This document shows, in pieces, positions 1 through 8,544 of a stretch of DNA of 33,126 bases (positions within the stretch are counted from its first letter, which is position 1; each line of letters starts with the position of its first letter). The position numbers were made by a program, and so were the translations under genes. The DNA is taken from positions 382 through 33,507 of the forward strand of contig NZ_JACCKA010000093.1 in the NCBI RefSeq assembly GCF_013425525.1, written 5' to 3'. The DNA comes from Luteimonas salinisoli (GTDB taxonomy: Bacteria > Pseudomonadota > Gammaproteobacteria > Xanthomonadales > Xanthomonadaceae). Below the pieces are notes generated by a model that saw only the letters and a program-made list of their open reading frames with translations, was not told the DNA's origin and made no database searches.

Positions 1-77
1 GTCGAAAGCGCACCGCCCGGCCGCCCTCCACGCCCCCAGACATTCGCATCGCCACCGCCAGGACGCCCCCCGCAACC

Positions 78-1724
<1,647 letters not shown>

Positions 1725-1750
1725 ACATGCCCTCACCACACCCGCCCCCC

Positions 1751-1817
1751 GTAGAGCGGAGCTCGCTCCGCTGCTCCCGGCTCCGGAGCCTGCGCAGCCG
1801 AGCAAGCTCGGCTCTAC
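1751..1817. repeat. GTAG-headed palindromic repeat pair (REPIN), copy 1
   Basis: A 67-nt element. A 22-nt GTAG-headed hairpin (1751-1772) and an inverted partner (1796-1817, ending CTAC) flank a small central hairpin (1773-1789). The outer GTAGAG and CTCTAC also pair, giving a cloverleaf-like fold. It matches the layout of GTAG-class REP sequences known from Stenotrophomonas (SMAG) and other Xanthomonadaceae. It lies 26 nt after the stop of the acetolactate synthase-like gene. Confidence 0.85.
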
Positions 1818-1858
1818 AGGGGCTGGGCGGATCGTGCGGCGTCTCGCCCCGAAGCCCC

Positions 1859-1925
1859 GTAGAGCGGAGCTCGCTCCGCTGCTCCCGGCTCCGGAGCCCC
1901 CGCAGCCGAGCAAGCTCGGCTGTAC
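1859..1925. repeat. GTAG-headed palindromic repeat pair (REPIN), copy 2
   Basis: Again exactly 67 nt and nearly identical to the copy 41 nt upstream: hairpin 1859-1880, middle hairpin 1881-1897, inverted partner 1904-1925. The last arm ends TGTAC instead of TCTAC, one mismatch in the outer stem. Direct tandem placement of two complete pairs suggests local duplication or insertion next to an existing copy. Confidence 0.85.
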
Positions 1926-1968
1926 GGGGGCGCTTCACTCGCACGCCAGCCTGAGCGGACCCGCCGCA

Positions 1969-1998
1969 TACGCGCCCATCAAGTACGCGCCCATCAAG
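1969..1998 (+). repeat. 15-bp tandem repeat before the aldehyde dehydrogenase start
   Basis: TACGCGCCCATCAAG occurs twice in direct tandem (1969-1983 and 1984-1998), directly upstream of the GAGGA ribosome binding site at about 2001-2005. It may be replication slippage in the leader or a paired protein-binding site; the sequence does not decide. Confidence 0.6.
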
Positions 1999-2012
1999 CA
2001 CGAGGATCGACC

Positions 2013-3485
2013 ATGGCCAAGCCGAAGAAGCCCAAGACCAGCCGCCAGAACCGCTCCGGCCTGGCCCGCAGCTACCCCTACTACCTCGCCAACCTGCCGG
2101 TCACCGCCAACACCGACCTCGAGGTGCACGACAAATACTCGGGCAAGCTGGCCACGCGTACCGCATTCGGAGACGCGACGACGATCCGCAAGGCGATCGT
2201 CGCCGCCTACCGCGCGCGCGAGCCGATGGCGGAATTCTCGCCCGACCGACGCCGCGACGTGCTCGAGCACTGCATGCGCCGCTTCGAAGAACGCGCCGAG
2301 GAGCTGGCCCTGGCGCTGTGCATCGAGGCCGGCAAGCCGATCGGCGACGCCCGCGGCGAGGTCACCCGCCTGATCGACACGTTCCGCATCGCCGCGGGAG
2401 AAGCCACCCGCATCGACGGCCAGGTGCTCGAACTGCAGATCTCCGAGCGCACCCGCGGCTACCGCGGCATGGTCAAGCGCGTGCCGATCGGCGTGTGCAG
2501 CTTCATTACCCCGTTCAACTTCCCGCTCAACCTGGTGGCGCACAAGGTGGCACCTGCGATCGCCGCCGGCTGCCCGTTCGTGCTCAAGCCTGCCGCCAAG
2601 ACCCCGGTCGGCGCGCTGATCATCGGCGAGGTGCTGGCCGAGACCGACCTGCCCAAGGGCGCGTTCTCGATCGTCCCCTGCAGCAACGAGGACGCCGCCG
2701 CGCTCACCGAGGACGAGCGCATCGCCCTGCTCAGCTTCACCGGCGGCCTGGTCGGCTGGGAACTCAAGGCCCGCGCCGGCCGCAAGAAGGTGGTGCTGGA
2801 GCTGGGCGGCAACGCCGCCTGCATCGTCGACGCCGACCCCGGCGCCGATCTCGACCACGTGGTCGACCGCATCGTCTTCGGCGCCTACTACCAGTCGGGC
2901 CAGAGCTGCATCAGCGTGCAGCACGTGCTGGTCCACCGCGACCTCTACGACGCCGTGCGCCGCAAGCTCAAGGCGAAAGTGGCGAAGCTGCGCATGGGCG
3001 ACCCGCGCGACGAGAAGACCTTCATCGGCCCGGTGATCGACGAACAGGCCGCAGAACGCATCCAATCGTGGGTGGACGCAGCGCTGAAGGGCGGCGCCAA
3101 GCGCATCGCCGGCGGACCCCGCGACGGCAACATGCTGCCGGCCACGCTGCTGGAGAAGGTGCCCCGCGACTGCGACCTCTATCGCCAGGAGGTGTTCGGC
3201 CCGGTCGCCTGCCTGCAGCCGTTCGACGACTTCGAGGACGCCCTGGACACCGTCAACGCCAGCGAATTCGGCCTGCAGGCCGGCGTGTTCACCGCCGATC
3301 TCGGCCACGCGATGCGCGCCTGGGACCGGCTCGAGGTCGGCGGCGTGATCGTCGGCGACGTGCCCAGCTTCCGCGTCGACAACATGCCCTACGGCGGCAT
3401 CAAGCAGTCGGGGCTCGGCCGCGAAGGCGTCCGCTACGCGATCGAGGACATGACCGAGCACCGGCTGCTGGTCATCCGGGGGTAA
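2013..3485 (+). CDS. NAD(P)-dependent aldehyde dehydrogenase
   Basis: A 490-residue enzyme of the ALDH superfamily, oxidising an aldehyde to the acid with NAD(P)+. The catalytic set is intact: N169 in TPFNF, K192 in LKPAAKTP, the general base E263 in VLELGG and the nucleophile C299 in QSGQSC, followed by EVFGP. The usual FTGS nucleotide-binding motif is FTGG here (about 242-245). The N terminus is lysine-rich (MAKPKKPKTSRQNR) and has no signal peptide, so it is cytosolic. GAGGA lies about 7 nt before ATG 2013. It follows the ThDP enzyme on the same strand, across two REPINs. It resembles phosphonoacetaldehyde/lactaldehyde-type ALDHs most, but substrate cannot be fixed. Confidence 0.88.
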   Translation: MAKPKKPKTSRQNRSGLARSYPYYLANLPVTANTDLEVHDKYSGKLATRTAFGDATTIRKAIVAAYRAREPMAEFSPDRRRDVLEHCMRRFEERAEELALALCIEAGKPIGDARGEVTRLIDTFRIAAGEATRIDGQVLELQISERTRGYRGMVKRVPIGVCSFITPFNFPLNLVAHKVAPAIAAGCPFVLKPAAKTPVGALIIGEVLAETDLPKGAFSIVPCSNEDAAALTEDERIALLSFTGGLVGWELKARAGRKKVVLELGGNAACIVDADPGADLDHVVDRIVFGAYYQSGQSCISVQHVLVHRDLYDAVRRKLKAKVAKLRMGDPRDEKTFIGPVIDEQAAERIQSWVDAALKGGAKRIAGGPRDGNMLPATLLEKVPRDCDLYRQEVFGPVACLQPFDDFEDALDTVNASEFGLQAGVFTADLGHAMRAWDRLEVGGVIVGDVPSFRVDNMPYGGIKQSGLGREGVRYAIEDMTEHRLLVIRG

Positions 3486-3505
3486 CCGGCACCGGCGCGC
3501 ACGGC

Positions 3506-3537
3506 CGGGCACTTTTTGTGCCCGCCGTCCCCTTTTT
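3506..3537 (+). terminator. Possible intrinsic terminator after the aldehyde dehydrogenase
   Basis: A perfect 7-bp stem CGGGCAC/GTGCCCG (3506-3512 with 3518-3524) and a TTTTT loop, followed 8 nt later by a T5 run at 3533-3537. It begins 20 nt after the stop codon. The gap between stem and T-run is longer than in a textbook terminator, so efficiency is uncertain. Confidence 0.5.
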
Positions 3538-3587
3538 GAAGGCTGCTGGAGCGCGGTGCGCGGCTGGTGGCCCGAGCCGTGGAAGTC

Positions 3588-3651
3588 GCGGCGGCATGCC
3601 GCCGCCTGCGAGTCGCGACCCGCAGCGCCGCGCAGCGACGGCCGTCGCTGC
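3588..3651. repeat. Two perfect palindromes in the 417-bp spacer before the TonB-dependent receptor
   Basis: GCGGCGGCATGCCGCCGC at 3588-3605 is an 18-bp perfect palindrome, and GCAGCGACGGCCGTCGCTGC at 3632-3651 is a 20-bp perfect palindrome. The core GGCGGCATGCCGCC recurs at 19835-19848 after another gene. The rest of the 3486-3902 spacer has no convincing gene: the short open frames there have no ribosome binding site or recognisable protein. These could be REP-like elements or transcript-end hairpins. Confidence 0.6.
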
Positions 3652-3843
3652 CACCTGAACAGCAAGGCGGACGATGCCGGCGCATGCCCCAGACCCGGAT
3701 CTGCCCGCGAACCACCGGCCGCACCGCGGCGGCGGGGTCGGCCGCGCTCCCGACCAAAGTCCCTCTTCCCATCCTCACCCGCGCGGTGCTACAACCCGGC
3801 CCGGGTGGTCATGAAACCGTCATGTTCGCCCGGACAGGGGGAC

Positions 3844-3888
3844 GAAGGCCGTCTGCGGACGGCTAATTTCGCGTTTTTCGGCCTTTTC
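3844..3888 (+). promoter_or_regulatory. Leader with competing hairpins before the TonB-dependent receptor
   Basis: GCCGTC-TGCG-GACGGC (3848-3863) forms a hairpin, followed by TAATTTCGCGTTTTT, which resembles a weak terminator. GAAGGCC (3844-3850) can pair instead with GGCCTTTTC (3880-3888), which lies just before the GGGGAG ribosome binding site at 3890-3895. Mutually exclusive pairings of this kind suggest attenuation or start-site masking. This rests on base pairing read by eye only. Confidence 0.35.
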
Positions 3889-3902
3889 CGGGGAGAGCCA
3901 CC

Positions 3903-6428
3903 ATGAATCGTCCTGTCCGTGCGCCGCGATGCGCGCAGCGTTCCACTCCGTTCCGGGCGCCCCTGTGCGCCGCCCTGCTGCTGGCCTTCCAGGCACAGGC
4001 GCAGGAGCCCGCGCCGCCGCCGGCGCAACAGGACGAGGCCACCACGCTCGATGCCGTCCAGGTCCTTGGCTCGCGCGTGCGCGGGCGCACCGCCGCCGAA
4101 ACCGCGGCACCGGTGGACGTGATCAGCCGCGAGCAGCTGGAGAAGGCCGGCGTGCAGGAAATCGGCCAGATGCTGCAGGTGCTCGAGCCGAGCTTCAACT
4201 TCTCGCGCACCTTCGTCAGCGACGGTACCGACATCATCCGCCCGGCCACCCTGCGTGCGCTGGGCCCCGACCAGGTGCTGGTGCTGGTCAACGGCAAGCG
4301 CCGCCACCAGCAGGCGCTGGTGAACGTGCAGCAGACCATCGGCCGCGGCTCGGCCGGCACCGACATCAACGCCATCCCGATCTCCGCCATCGAGCGCGTC
4401 GAGGTGCTGCGCGACGGCGCCGCGGCGCAGTACGGTTCGGACGCGATCTCCGGTGTGATCAACATCGTCCTCAAGAGCGCCACCGGCGTCACCACCGGCA
4501 GCTTCGAGACCGGCCAGACCTACGAGGGCGACGGCACCGTGCTGCACGGCGGCGTCAACACCGGCTTCGCCCTGGGCGCGGACGGCTTCCTCAATCTCAC
4601 CGCCGAGTACCGCGACCGCGAGGAGACCAACCGCGCCGGCCCCGACAGCGCGCGCGTCGATCCGCCGCGGGTCACCCAGCGGCTCGGCGATGCCGACGCC
4701 AAGGATGCGTACTTCTGGCTCAACGGGGGCCTGCCGGTGGCGGCCGGCGAGCTGTACTGGTTCGGCGGGCTGTCGCGGCGCGAGGGCGACTCGTCCGGAT
4801 TCTTCCGCAGCGGCGGCGACAATCGCAGCGTGCCGGAACTCTATCCGGACGGCTTCCTGCCGAACATCATCACCACGGTCGAGGACGAATCGCTCGCCGC
4901 CGGCTACCGCGCGCCTTTCGGCGAGGGCTGGGAGTGGGACGTCTCGGTCAACCACGGCCGCAGCCGCTTCGAGTTCGACGAACGCAACTCGGTCAACGTG
5001 AGCTGGTGGTACGAGCCCTTGGACCCCGCCGATCCCACCGGGCCGCGTTTCGAAGAGTCCCCGCTGGCGGCGCATACCGGCGCCCTGGAGTTCGACCAGA
5101 CCACCGTGAACCTGGACGTCCGCGGCCCGATCGACTGGGGCCTGGGCAGCGAGCCGCTGTACCTCGCGGCTGGCCTCGAATACCGCCGCGAGGGATACGC
5201 GATCGAGGCCGGCGACCCGGTCTCCTACGCCTACGGGCGCGGCAACGATCGCAGCATCCCGATCCTCGGCCAGACCGGCGAGGTCGCGCAGCCCGGCATC
5301 CAGGGGTTCCCCGGCTTCTCGCCAACCGAGGCGGTGGACGAAAGCCGCCACAGCCAGGCCGTCTATCTCGACGCCGAATCCAGGTTCGACAGGCTGCTGC
5401 TGGGCGCCGCGGTCCGCCACGAGCGCTACTCGGACTTCGGCAATACCACCACCGGCAAACTGTCCGCGCGCTTCGACGCCACCGACACCTTCGCCGTGCG
5501 CGGCACCGTGGCCAGCGGCTTCCGCGCCCCCGGCGTGCAGCAGCTGTTCTACGGCCAGCGCTCCACCAATCTCAACGCCGACGGCGTGCTCACCGACACC
5601 CTGACCGCCCGCCAGGACAGCGAGGTCACCCGCGCCTTCGGCATCGCGCAGCTGAAGGAAGAGGAATCGACCAGCGCCACCCTCGGCATCGCCTGGACGC
5701 CGAGCGAGCGCTTCGCCCTGACCGTCGACGTGTTCCGGATCGACATCGACGACCGCATCATCTTCTCCAGCAACATCGCGCCCGAGAGCACGGGCACCGA
5801 CGGCGCGCCCTGCGTCCCGGACAACGCCAACTGCCCGATCCGCGCCATCCTCGACCCGATCGGCGTCGGCCAGGTGCTGTTCTTCACCAACGCCATCGAC
5901 ACCCGCACCGAGGGCGTGGACGTGGTGGCCGACTTCAACACCGAGGCCGCCGGGGGGATGCTCGAGCTCACGGCGCTGCTGCACTGGAACCGCACCGAGG
6001 TCACCGATCGCCGTTCCCAGTCGGACATCCTGTCCCCGGAAGCGCTGTTCGACGACACCCAGGTGACCCTGGTCGAGGAAGGCCAGCCCGGCAACCGCTA
6101 CATGCTGCAGGGGGTCTACCGTATCGGTGCCTGGGACTGGACCCTGCGCGCCAACTACTACGGCTCGGTCGCCGGCGAGGGCTTCACTCCGGGCTTCAAG
6201 CAGAAGTGGGACGGGCAGACGCTGTTCGACGCTTCCGTCGCCTGGCAGGCATCCGACAAGCTGCGCTTCACGATCGGCGCCAACAACCTGCTCGACACCT
6301 ATCCCGACAAGTGGGACCCGGTGAACGCGGCGCCCTTCCCGCAGCTGGGCTTCCTGTACGGGTGGGAGACGCTGCCGTTCGGCATCAACGGCGGCTACTA
6401 CTACGCCAAGGTGAACTTCAGCTTCTGA
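3903..6428 (+). CDS. TonB-dependent outer-membrane receptor
   Basis: An 841-residue TonB-dependent receptor. An N-terminal signal peptide (about 1-34, hydrophobic core LCAALLLAF, ending AQAQ) precedes a TonB-box-like ATTLDAVQV (about 46-54). The plug domain follows, with PVDVISREQLEKAG, NGKRRHQQ, IERVEVLRDGAAAQYGSDAISGVINI and related motifs. A long beta-barrel ends in a C-terminal phenylalanine (NFSF), the outer-membrane insertion signal. It takes up a substrate too large or scarce for porins, driven by TonB-ExbBD. GGGGAGAG sits 5-6 nt before ATG. No siderophore, cobalamin or carbohydrate operon adjoins it, so the ligand is unknown; the nearest downstream gene is convergent. Confidence 0.93.
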   Translation: MNRPVRAPRCAQRSTPFRAPLCAALLLAFQAQAQEPAPPPAQQDEATTLDAVQVLGSRVRGRTAAETAAPVDVISREQLEKAGVQEIGQMLQVLEPSFNFSRTFVSDGTDIIRPATLRALGPDQVLVLVNGKRRHQQALVNVQQTIGRGSAGTDINAIPISAIERVEVLRDGAAAQYGSDAISGVINIVLKSATGVTTGSFETGQTYEGDGTVLHGGVNTGFALGADGFLNLTAEYRDREETNRAGPDSARVDPPRVTQRLGDADAKDAYFWLNGGLPVAAGELYWFGGLSRREGDSSGFFRSGGDNRSVPELYPDGFLPNIITTVEDESLAAGYRAPFGEGWEWDVSVNHGRSRFEFDERNSVNVSWWYEPLDPADPTGPRFEESPLAAHTGALEFDQTTVNLDVRGPIDWGLGSEPLYLAAGLEYRREGYAIEAGDPVSYAYGRGNDRSIPILGQTGEVAQPGIQGFPGFSPTEAVDESRHSQAVYLDAESRFDRLLLGAAVRHERYSDFGNTTTGKLSARFDATDTFAVRGTVASGFRAPGVQQLFYGQRSTNLNADGVLTDTLTARQDSEVTRAFGIAQLKEEESTSATLGIAWTPSERFALTVDVFRIDIDDRIIFSSNIAPESTGTDGAPCVPDNANCPIRAILDPIGVGQVLFFTNAIDTRTEGVDVVADFNTEAAGGMLELTALLHWNRTEVTDRRSQSDILSPEALFDDTQVTLVEEGQPGNRYMLQGVYRIGAWDWTLRANYYGSVAGEGFTPGFKQKWDGQTLFDASVAWQASDKLRFTIGANNLLDTYPDKWDPVNAAPFPQLGFLYGWETLPFGINGGYYYAKVNFSF

Positions 6429-6477
6429 ACGGACATCCGGCGGCGCGCCGGCGCGGCCGGCATCGACCATCCCGGCA

Positions 6478-6498
6478 CCGGCGCGGAACCGGCGCCGG
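6478..6498. terminator. Hairpin between convergent genes
   Basis: CCGGCGC (6478-6484) and GCGCCGG (6492-6498) form a 7-bp stem with a 7-nt loop, between the ends of the TonB-dependent receptor (plus) and the DUF1579 gene (minus). No T-tract follows on either strand, so it may only protect transcript ends. Confidence 0.35.
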
Positions 6499-6509
6499 CT
6501 GCTGCGGGT

Positions 6510-7025
6510 CTAGTCCCTCGCTGCGCCTACCCGCCGGTAGCTGGTCTCGACCGCCTTCGCTTCGGCGCCCTGCGGCGGCACGTTGTACATGGTGACCACC
6601 AACTCGTCGTCGGAGGGCTGCACCAACTCCGTGCGCCAGCCCCAGCGCGGGCCGCCGCGGCCGTCGCCGTAGCTGCCGCGCACCGAGAACGCCTCGCCCT
6701 CGGCCGGCGCCGTGGAGTACATCACCGAGGTGCCGGTGTGGAAGCTGTCCACCCAGGCGCTCTCATAGGCGCGCTCGTCCAGGTGCAGGCCGTAGATCGC
6801 GGCCCCGGACGAGGCCTGGTCGCCCTCGCCGGCCTCGTACTCGTGCAGCAGGAATCTCCCGCCGGCGATGGCGCGGATGGTGCCGCGCTGGGGCAGCTCC
6901 ATCGCCGGCGGCTGGCCGGGCTCGAACCAGACCCGGGTGGTTCCCTCCCAGTCGCCGCACATCCCGCAGAGGCGATGATGGCCGCCGCCTTCGGCGCACG
7001 AAGCCTCGAATGCGTTGCTGCCCAT
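6510..7025 (-). CDS. DUF1579 family protein
   Basis: A 171-residue protein that looks like the DUF1579 family, judged from GDWEGTTRVWFEPG, IAGGRFLLHEYEAGEG and AWVDSFHTGTSVMYST, the typical strand pattern of this lipocalin-like fold. The function of the family is not established. The open frame extends upstream to 7142, but ATG at 7025 has GGAG 7 nt before it and begins at the conserved part, so that start is chosen. The N terminus carries C10, H16, H17, C20 and C23 (CAEGGGHHRLCGMC), a possible metal-binding or redox patch. There is no signal peptide. It is convergent with the TonB-dependent receptor and is followed by an unrelated hairpin region on its 5' side. Confidence 0.78.
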   Translation of the reverse strand: MGSNAFEASCAEGGGHHRLCGMCGDWEGTTRVWFEPGQPPAMELPQRGTIRAIAGGRFLLHEYEAGEGDQASSGAAIYGLHLDERAYESAWVDSFHTGTSVMYSTAPAEGEAFSVRGSYGDGRGGPRWGWRTELVQPSDDELVVTMYNVPPQGAEAKAVETSYRRVGAARD

Positions 7026-7210
7026 GTCAGTTCTCCGCCGCTTTTCCGGGAGAGTGTCCCACCATTGCGACAGGCGGTCACGGGCGGCCCCGAGATCCAA
7101 TCTGGGATGGGTTGGCAGGCCCGATAATCCATTGTCCGGCACGACTCACGACTGTGCTCGACCGAAGTCGCTCAACTCAAAAGCAGGGTGATTCGCGGGC
7201 TTCGGAGCCA

Positions 7211-7320
7211 GCGACGCCCGGGCCGGGATATGCTCCCCGGCTCGGTCGGGCCATCCATGGCCCGACTCGCCGCCGCAGACCATCCCTGGTCTGCTGTCCG
7301 CATATGCCCGGCCCGGGCGC
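7211..7320 (-). ncRNA. Composite hairpin unit 1 (NGGA loops on the minus strand)
   Basis: Outer arms 7211-7233 and 7300-7320 are inverted copies (about 19 matches with one gap). Inside are two 8-bp-stem, 4-nt-loop hairpins, 7246-7265 and 7275-7294. Read on the minus strand the loops are TGGA and GGGA, embedded in CCATGGATGG and CCAGGGATGG. The stems differ but remain perfectly paired, while the loop core is conserved. That suggests selection on an RNA fold; transcription is not shown. It is the inverted relative of unit 2. A mobile non-coding repeat is the main alternative. Confidence 0.45.
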
Positions 7321-7383
7321 CGCACCGGTCATTTCCTTTCGGATGCTCGGTAGTCCATCCCACCGAAGCTCAACAACGTCCAA

Positions 7384-7499
7384 GCGTGAGCCGCGCCGGG
7401 GGTGTTGCGGAGAGCTGCACATGGATGTGCAGCGGCCCTGAGTCCGGCCATGGATGGCCGGACCGAAGGGCGGAGCAACACCCCCGGCTCGGCTCACGC
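7384..7499 (+). ncRNA. Composite hairpin unit 2 (NGGA loops on the plus strand)
   Basis: Outer arms 7384-7408 and 7475-7499 are 25-nt inverted copies with 24 matches. Inside are hairpins 7414-7433 and 7443-7462, each with a perfect 8-bp stem and the loop TGGA, in ACATGGATGT and CCATGGATGG contexts. The order and linkers (GCGGA-AGC-hairpin-GGC-GAGTC-hairpin-GACCGA) match the reverse complement of unit 1. The loop core resembles the CsrA/RsmA-binding consensus ACARGGAUGU, which CsrA recognises in hairpin loops. Function as an RNA is inference. Confidence 0.45.
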
Positions 7500-7649
7500 C
7501 CCGCGCGCTCGACCGAAGGCGCTCTTCTAAGGAGCGTCTGCCAAAAGCGGCTATTCACTAGCGCAGCCCCGTGGCGACGGTGACGGATCCTCGCACCGGA
7601 TGGGACTGCCTGGCGCGGATCATCGCGACCGAAGGAACTGCCTGGCGCG

Positions 7650-8447
7650 CTATCGGACCAGGCTGGCGCCGCCGGTCATCGGCACGAAGCGCACCGGCGC
7701 GACCATGGTGTCGGTCACGGTGCCGTCGGCGGCCTTCTCGATCAGGCGCAGCTCCTGCAGCGCATGCACCGGCCCCACCGGAATCACCATCCGCCCTCCC
7801 GGCCGCAACTGTTCGACCAGCGCCTCGGGCACCCGGTCGGGCGCGGCGGTGACGATGATCGAATCGAACGGCGCGTGCTCGGGCCAGCCGGCGTAGCCAT
7901 CGCCCGCCCGCACCGTGACGTTGTCGTAGCCCAACTCGTCCAGCACCTTGGCGGCACGCCGCGCCAGCGGCTCGACGATCTCGATCGTGTACACCTCGGC
8001 CACCAGCGGCGAGAGCACCGCCGCCTGATAGCCCGACCCGGTGCCGACCTCGAGCACCCGGTGCTCCGCCCGCGGCTCCAGCAGTTCGGTCATCAGCGCG
8101 ACGATGTAGGGCTGCGAGATGGTCTGGCCGTGGCCGATCGGCAGCGGATGATCTTCGTAGGCGCGCGCCGCGTGGCCCTCGCCGACGAAACGGTGCCGCG
8201 GCACCGCGCGCATCGCCGCAAGCACCCGCTGATCGCCGATGCCACGCGCGGCGATCTGCCGCTCGACCATGAGCTCGCGCGCCGTCGCGCTCGGGTCCGG
8301 ACCGCGATCGCCCGGAGGCTGCGCGCCGAGCGCGGCCGGCCCGCAGAGCAATGCCGTGCCGAGCAGGCACAGCAAACGCCGAGAGCCGGCGCGGGACGCC
8401 GGACGTCGCCGGGACGAGACCGCCACGCAGCCAGTGGACGCGATCAT
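7650..8447 (-). CDS. Exported protein-L-isoaspartate O-methyltransferase
   Basis: A 265-residue PIMT family enzyme that uses S-adenosylmethionine to methylate L-isoaspartyl residues of damaged proteins. Family signatures are RHRFV (about 84-88), IGHGQTISQPYIVALMTE (104-121) and the SAM-binding VLEVGTGSGYQ (131-141). ATG 8447 is chosen because GGAGGTG lies about 6 nt before it; the frame extends a few codons further without a site. Unlike the cytosolic Pcm of about 208 residues, it has an N-terminal arginine-rich region and hydrophobic stretch (SRRLLCLLGTALLCGPAALGA, about 22-42), a possible Tat-type signal peptide. It probably acts in the periplasm, although SAM supply there is unexplained. 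It stands 97 bp after the GGDEF-EAL gene. Confidence 0.88.
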   Translation of the reverse strand: MIASTGCVAVSSRRRPASRAGSRRLLCLLGTALLCGPAALGAQPPGDRGPDPSATARELMVERQIAARGIGDQRVLAAMRAVPRHRFVGEGHAARAYEDHPLPIGHGQTISQPYIVALMTELLEPRAEHRVLEVGTGSGYQAAVLSPLVAEVYTIEIVEPLARRAAKVLDELGYDNVTVRAGDGYAGWPEHAPFDSIIVTAAPDRVPEALVEQLRPGGRMVIPVGPVHALQELRLIEKAADGTVTDTMVAPVRFVPMTGGASLVR

Positions 8448-8544
8448 CGGGACACCTCCCTCGCTTCGCACCGATACCGCGATGGTGCCCGCGACCGGGT
8501 GAAACGGCCGTGACCCGCCCGGGCGGCGCGCCGGCAGGCCCGCC

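Larger units (their letters stand above)
7156..7524. repeat. Direct-repeat-bounded hairpin cluster in a 624-bp gene-free spacer
   Basis: The spacer 7026-7649 between the DUF1579 and methyltransferase genes has no convincing gene. GCTCGACCGAAGTCGCTC (7156-7173) recurs with one change at 7507-7524. Related CAAAAGC tracts follow both copies (about 7177 and 7541). Between them lie two composite hairpin units in opposite orientation, listed separately. Short open frames across this region on both strands are incidental to the palindromes. Confidence 0.7.

Noticed and set aside
3789..6470. An 893-codon minus-strand open frame
   Set aside because: It is the mirror of the TonB-dependent receptor gene, without ribosome binding site or known motif.
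7200..7500. CRISPR array
   Set aside because: The repeats are inverted hairpins with differing stems, not regularly spaced direct repeats with unique spacers, and no cas gene is present.
7010..7583. Several short open frames of 60-145 codons across the hairpin cluster
   Set aside because: They cross palindromes on both strands, have no ribosome binding site and no recognisable protein; palindromic GC-rich DNA opens frames in all directions.
7600..7650. Short direct repeat ACTGCCTGGCGCG (about 7605 and 7639) as an attachment site
   Set aside because: Thirteen bases twice within 35 bp near a gene end is better explained by slippage; there is no integrase, tRNA or foreign DNA nearby.
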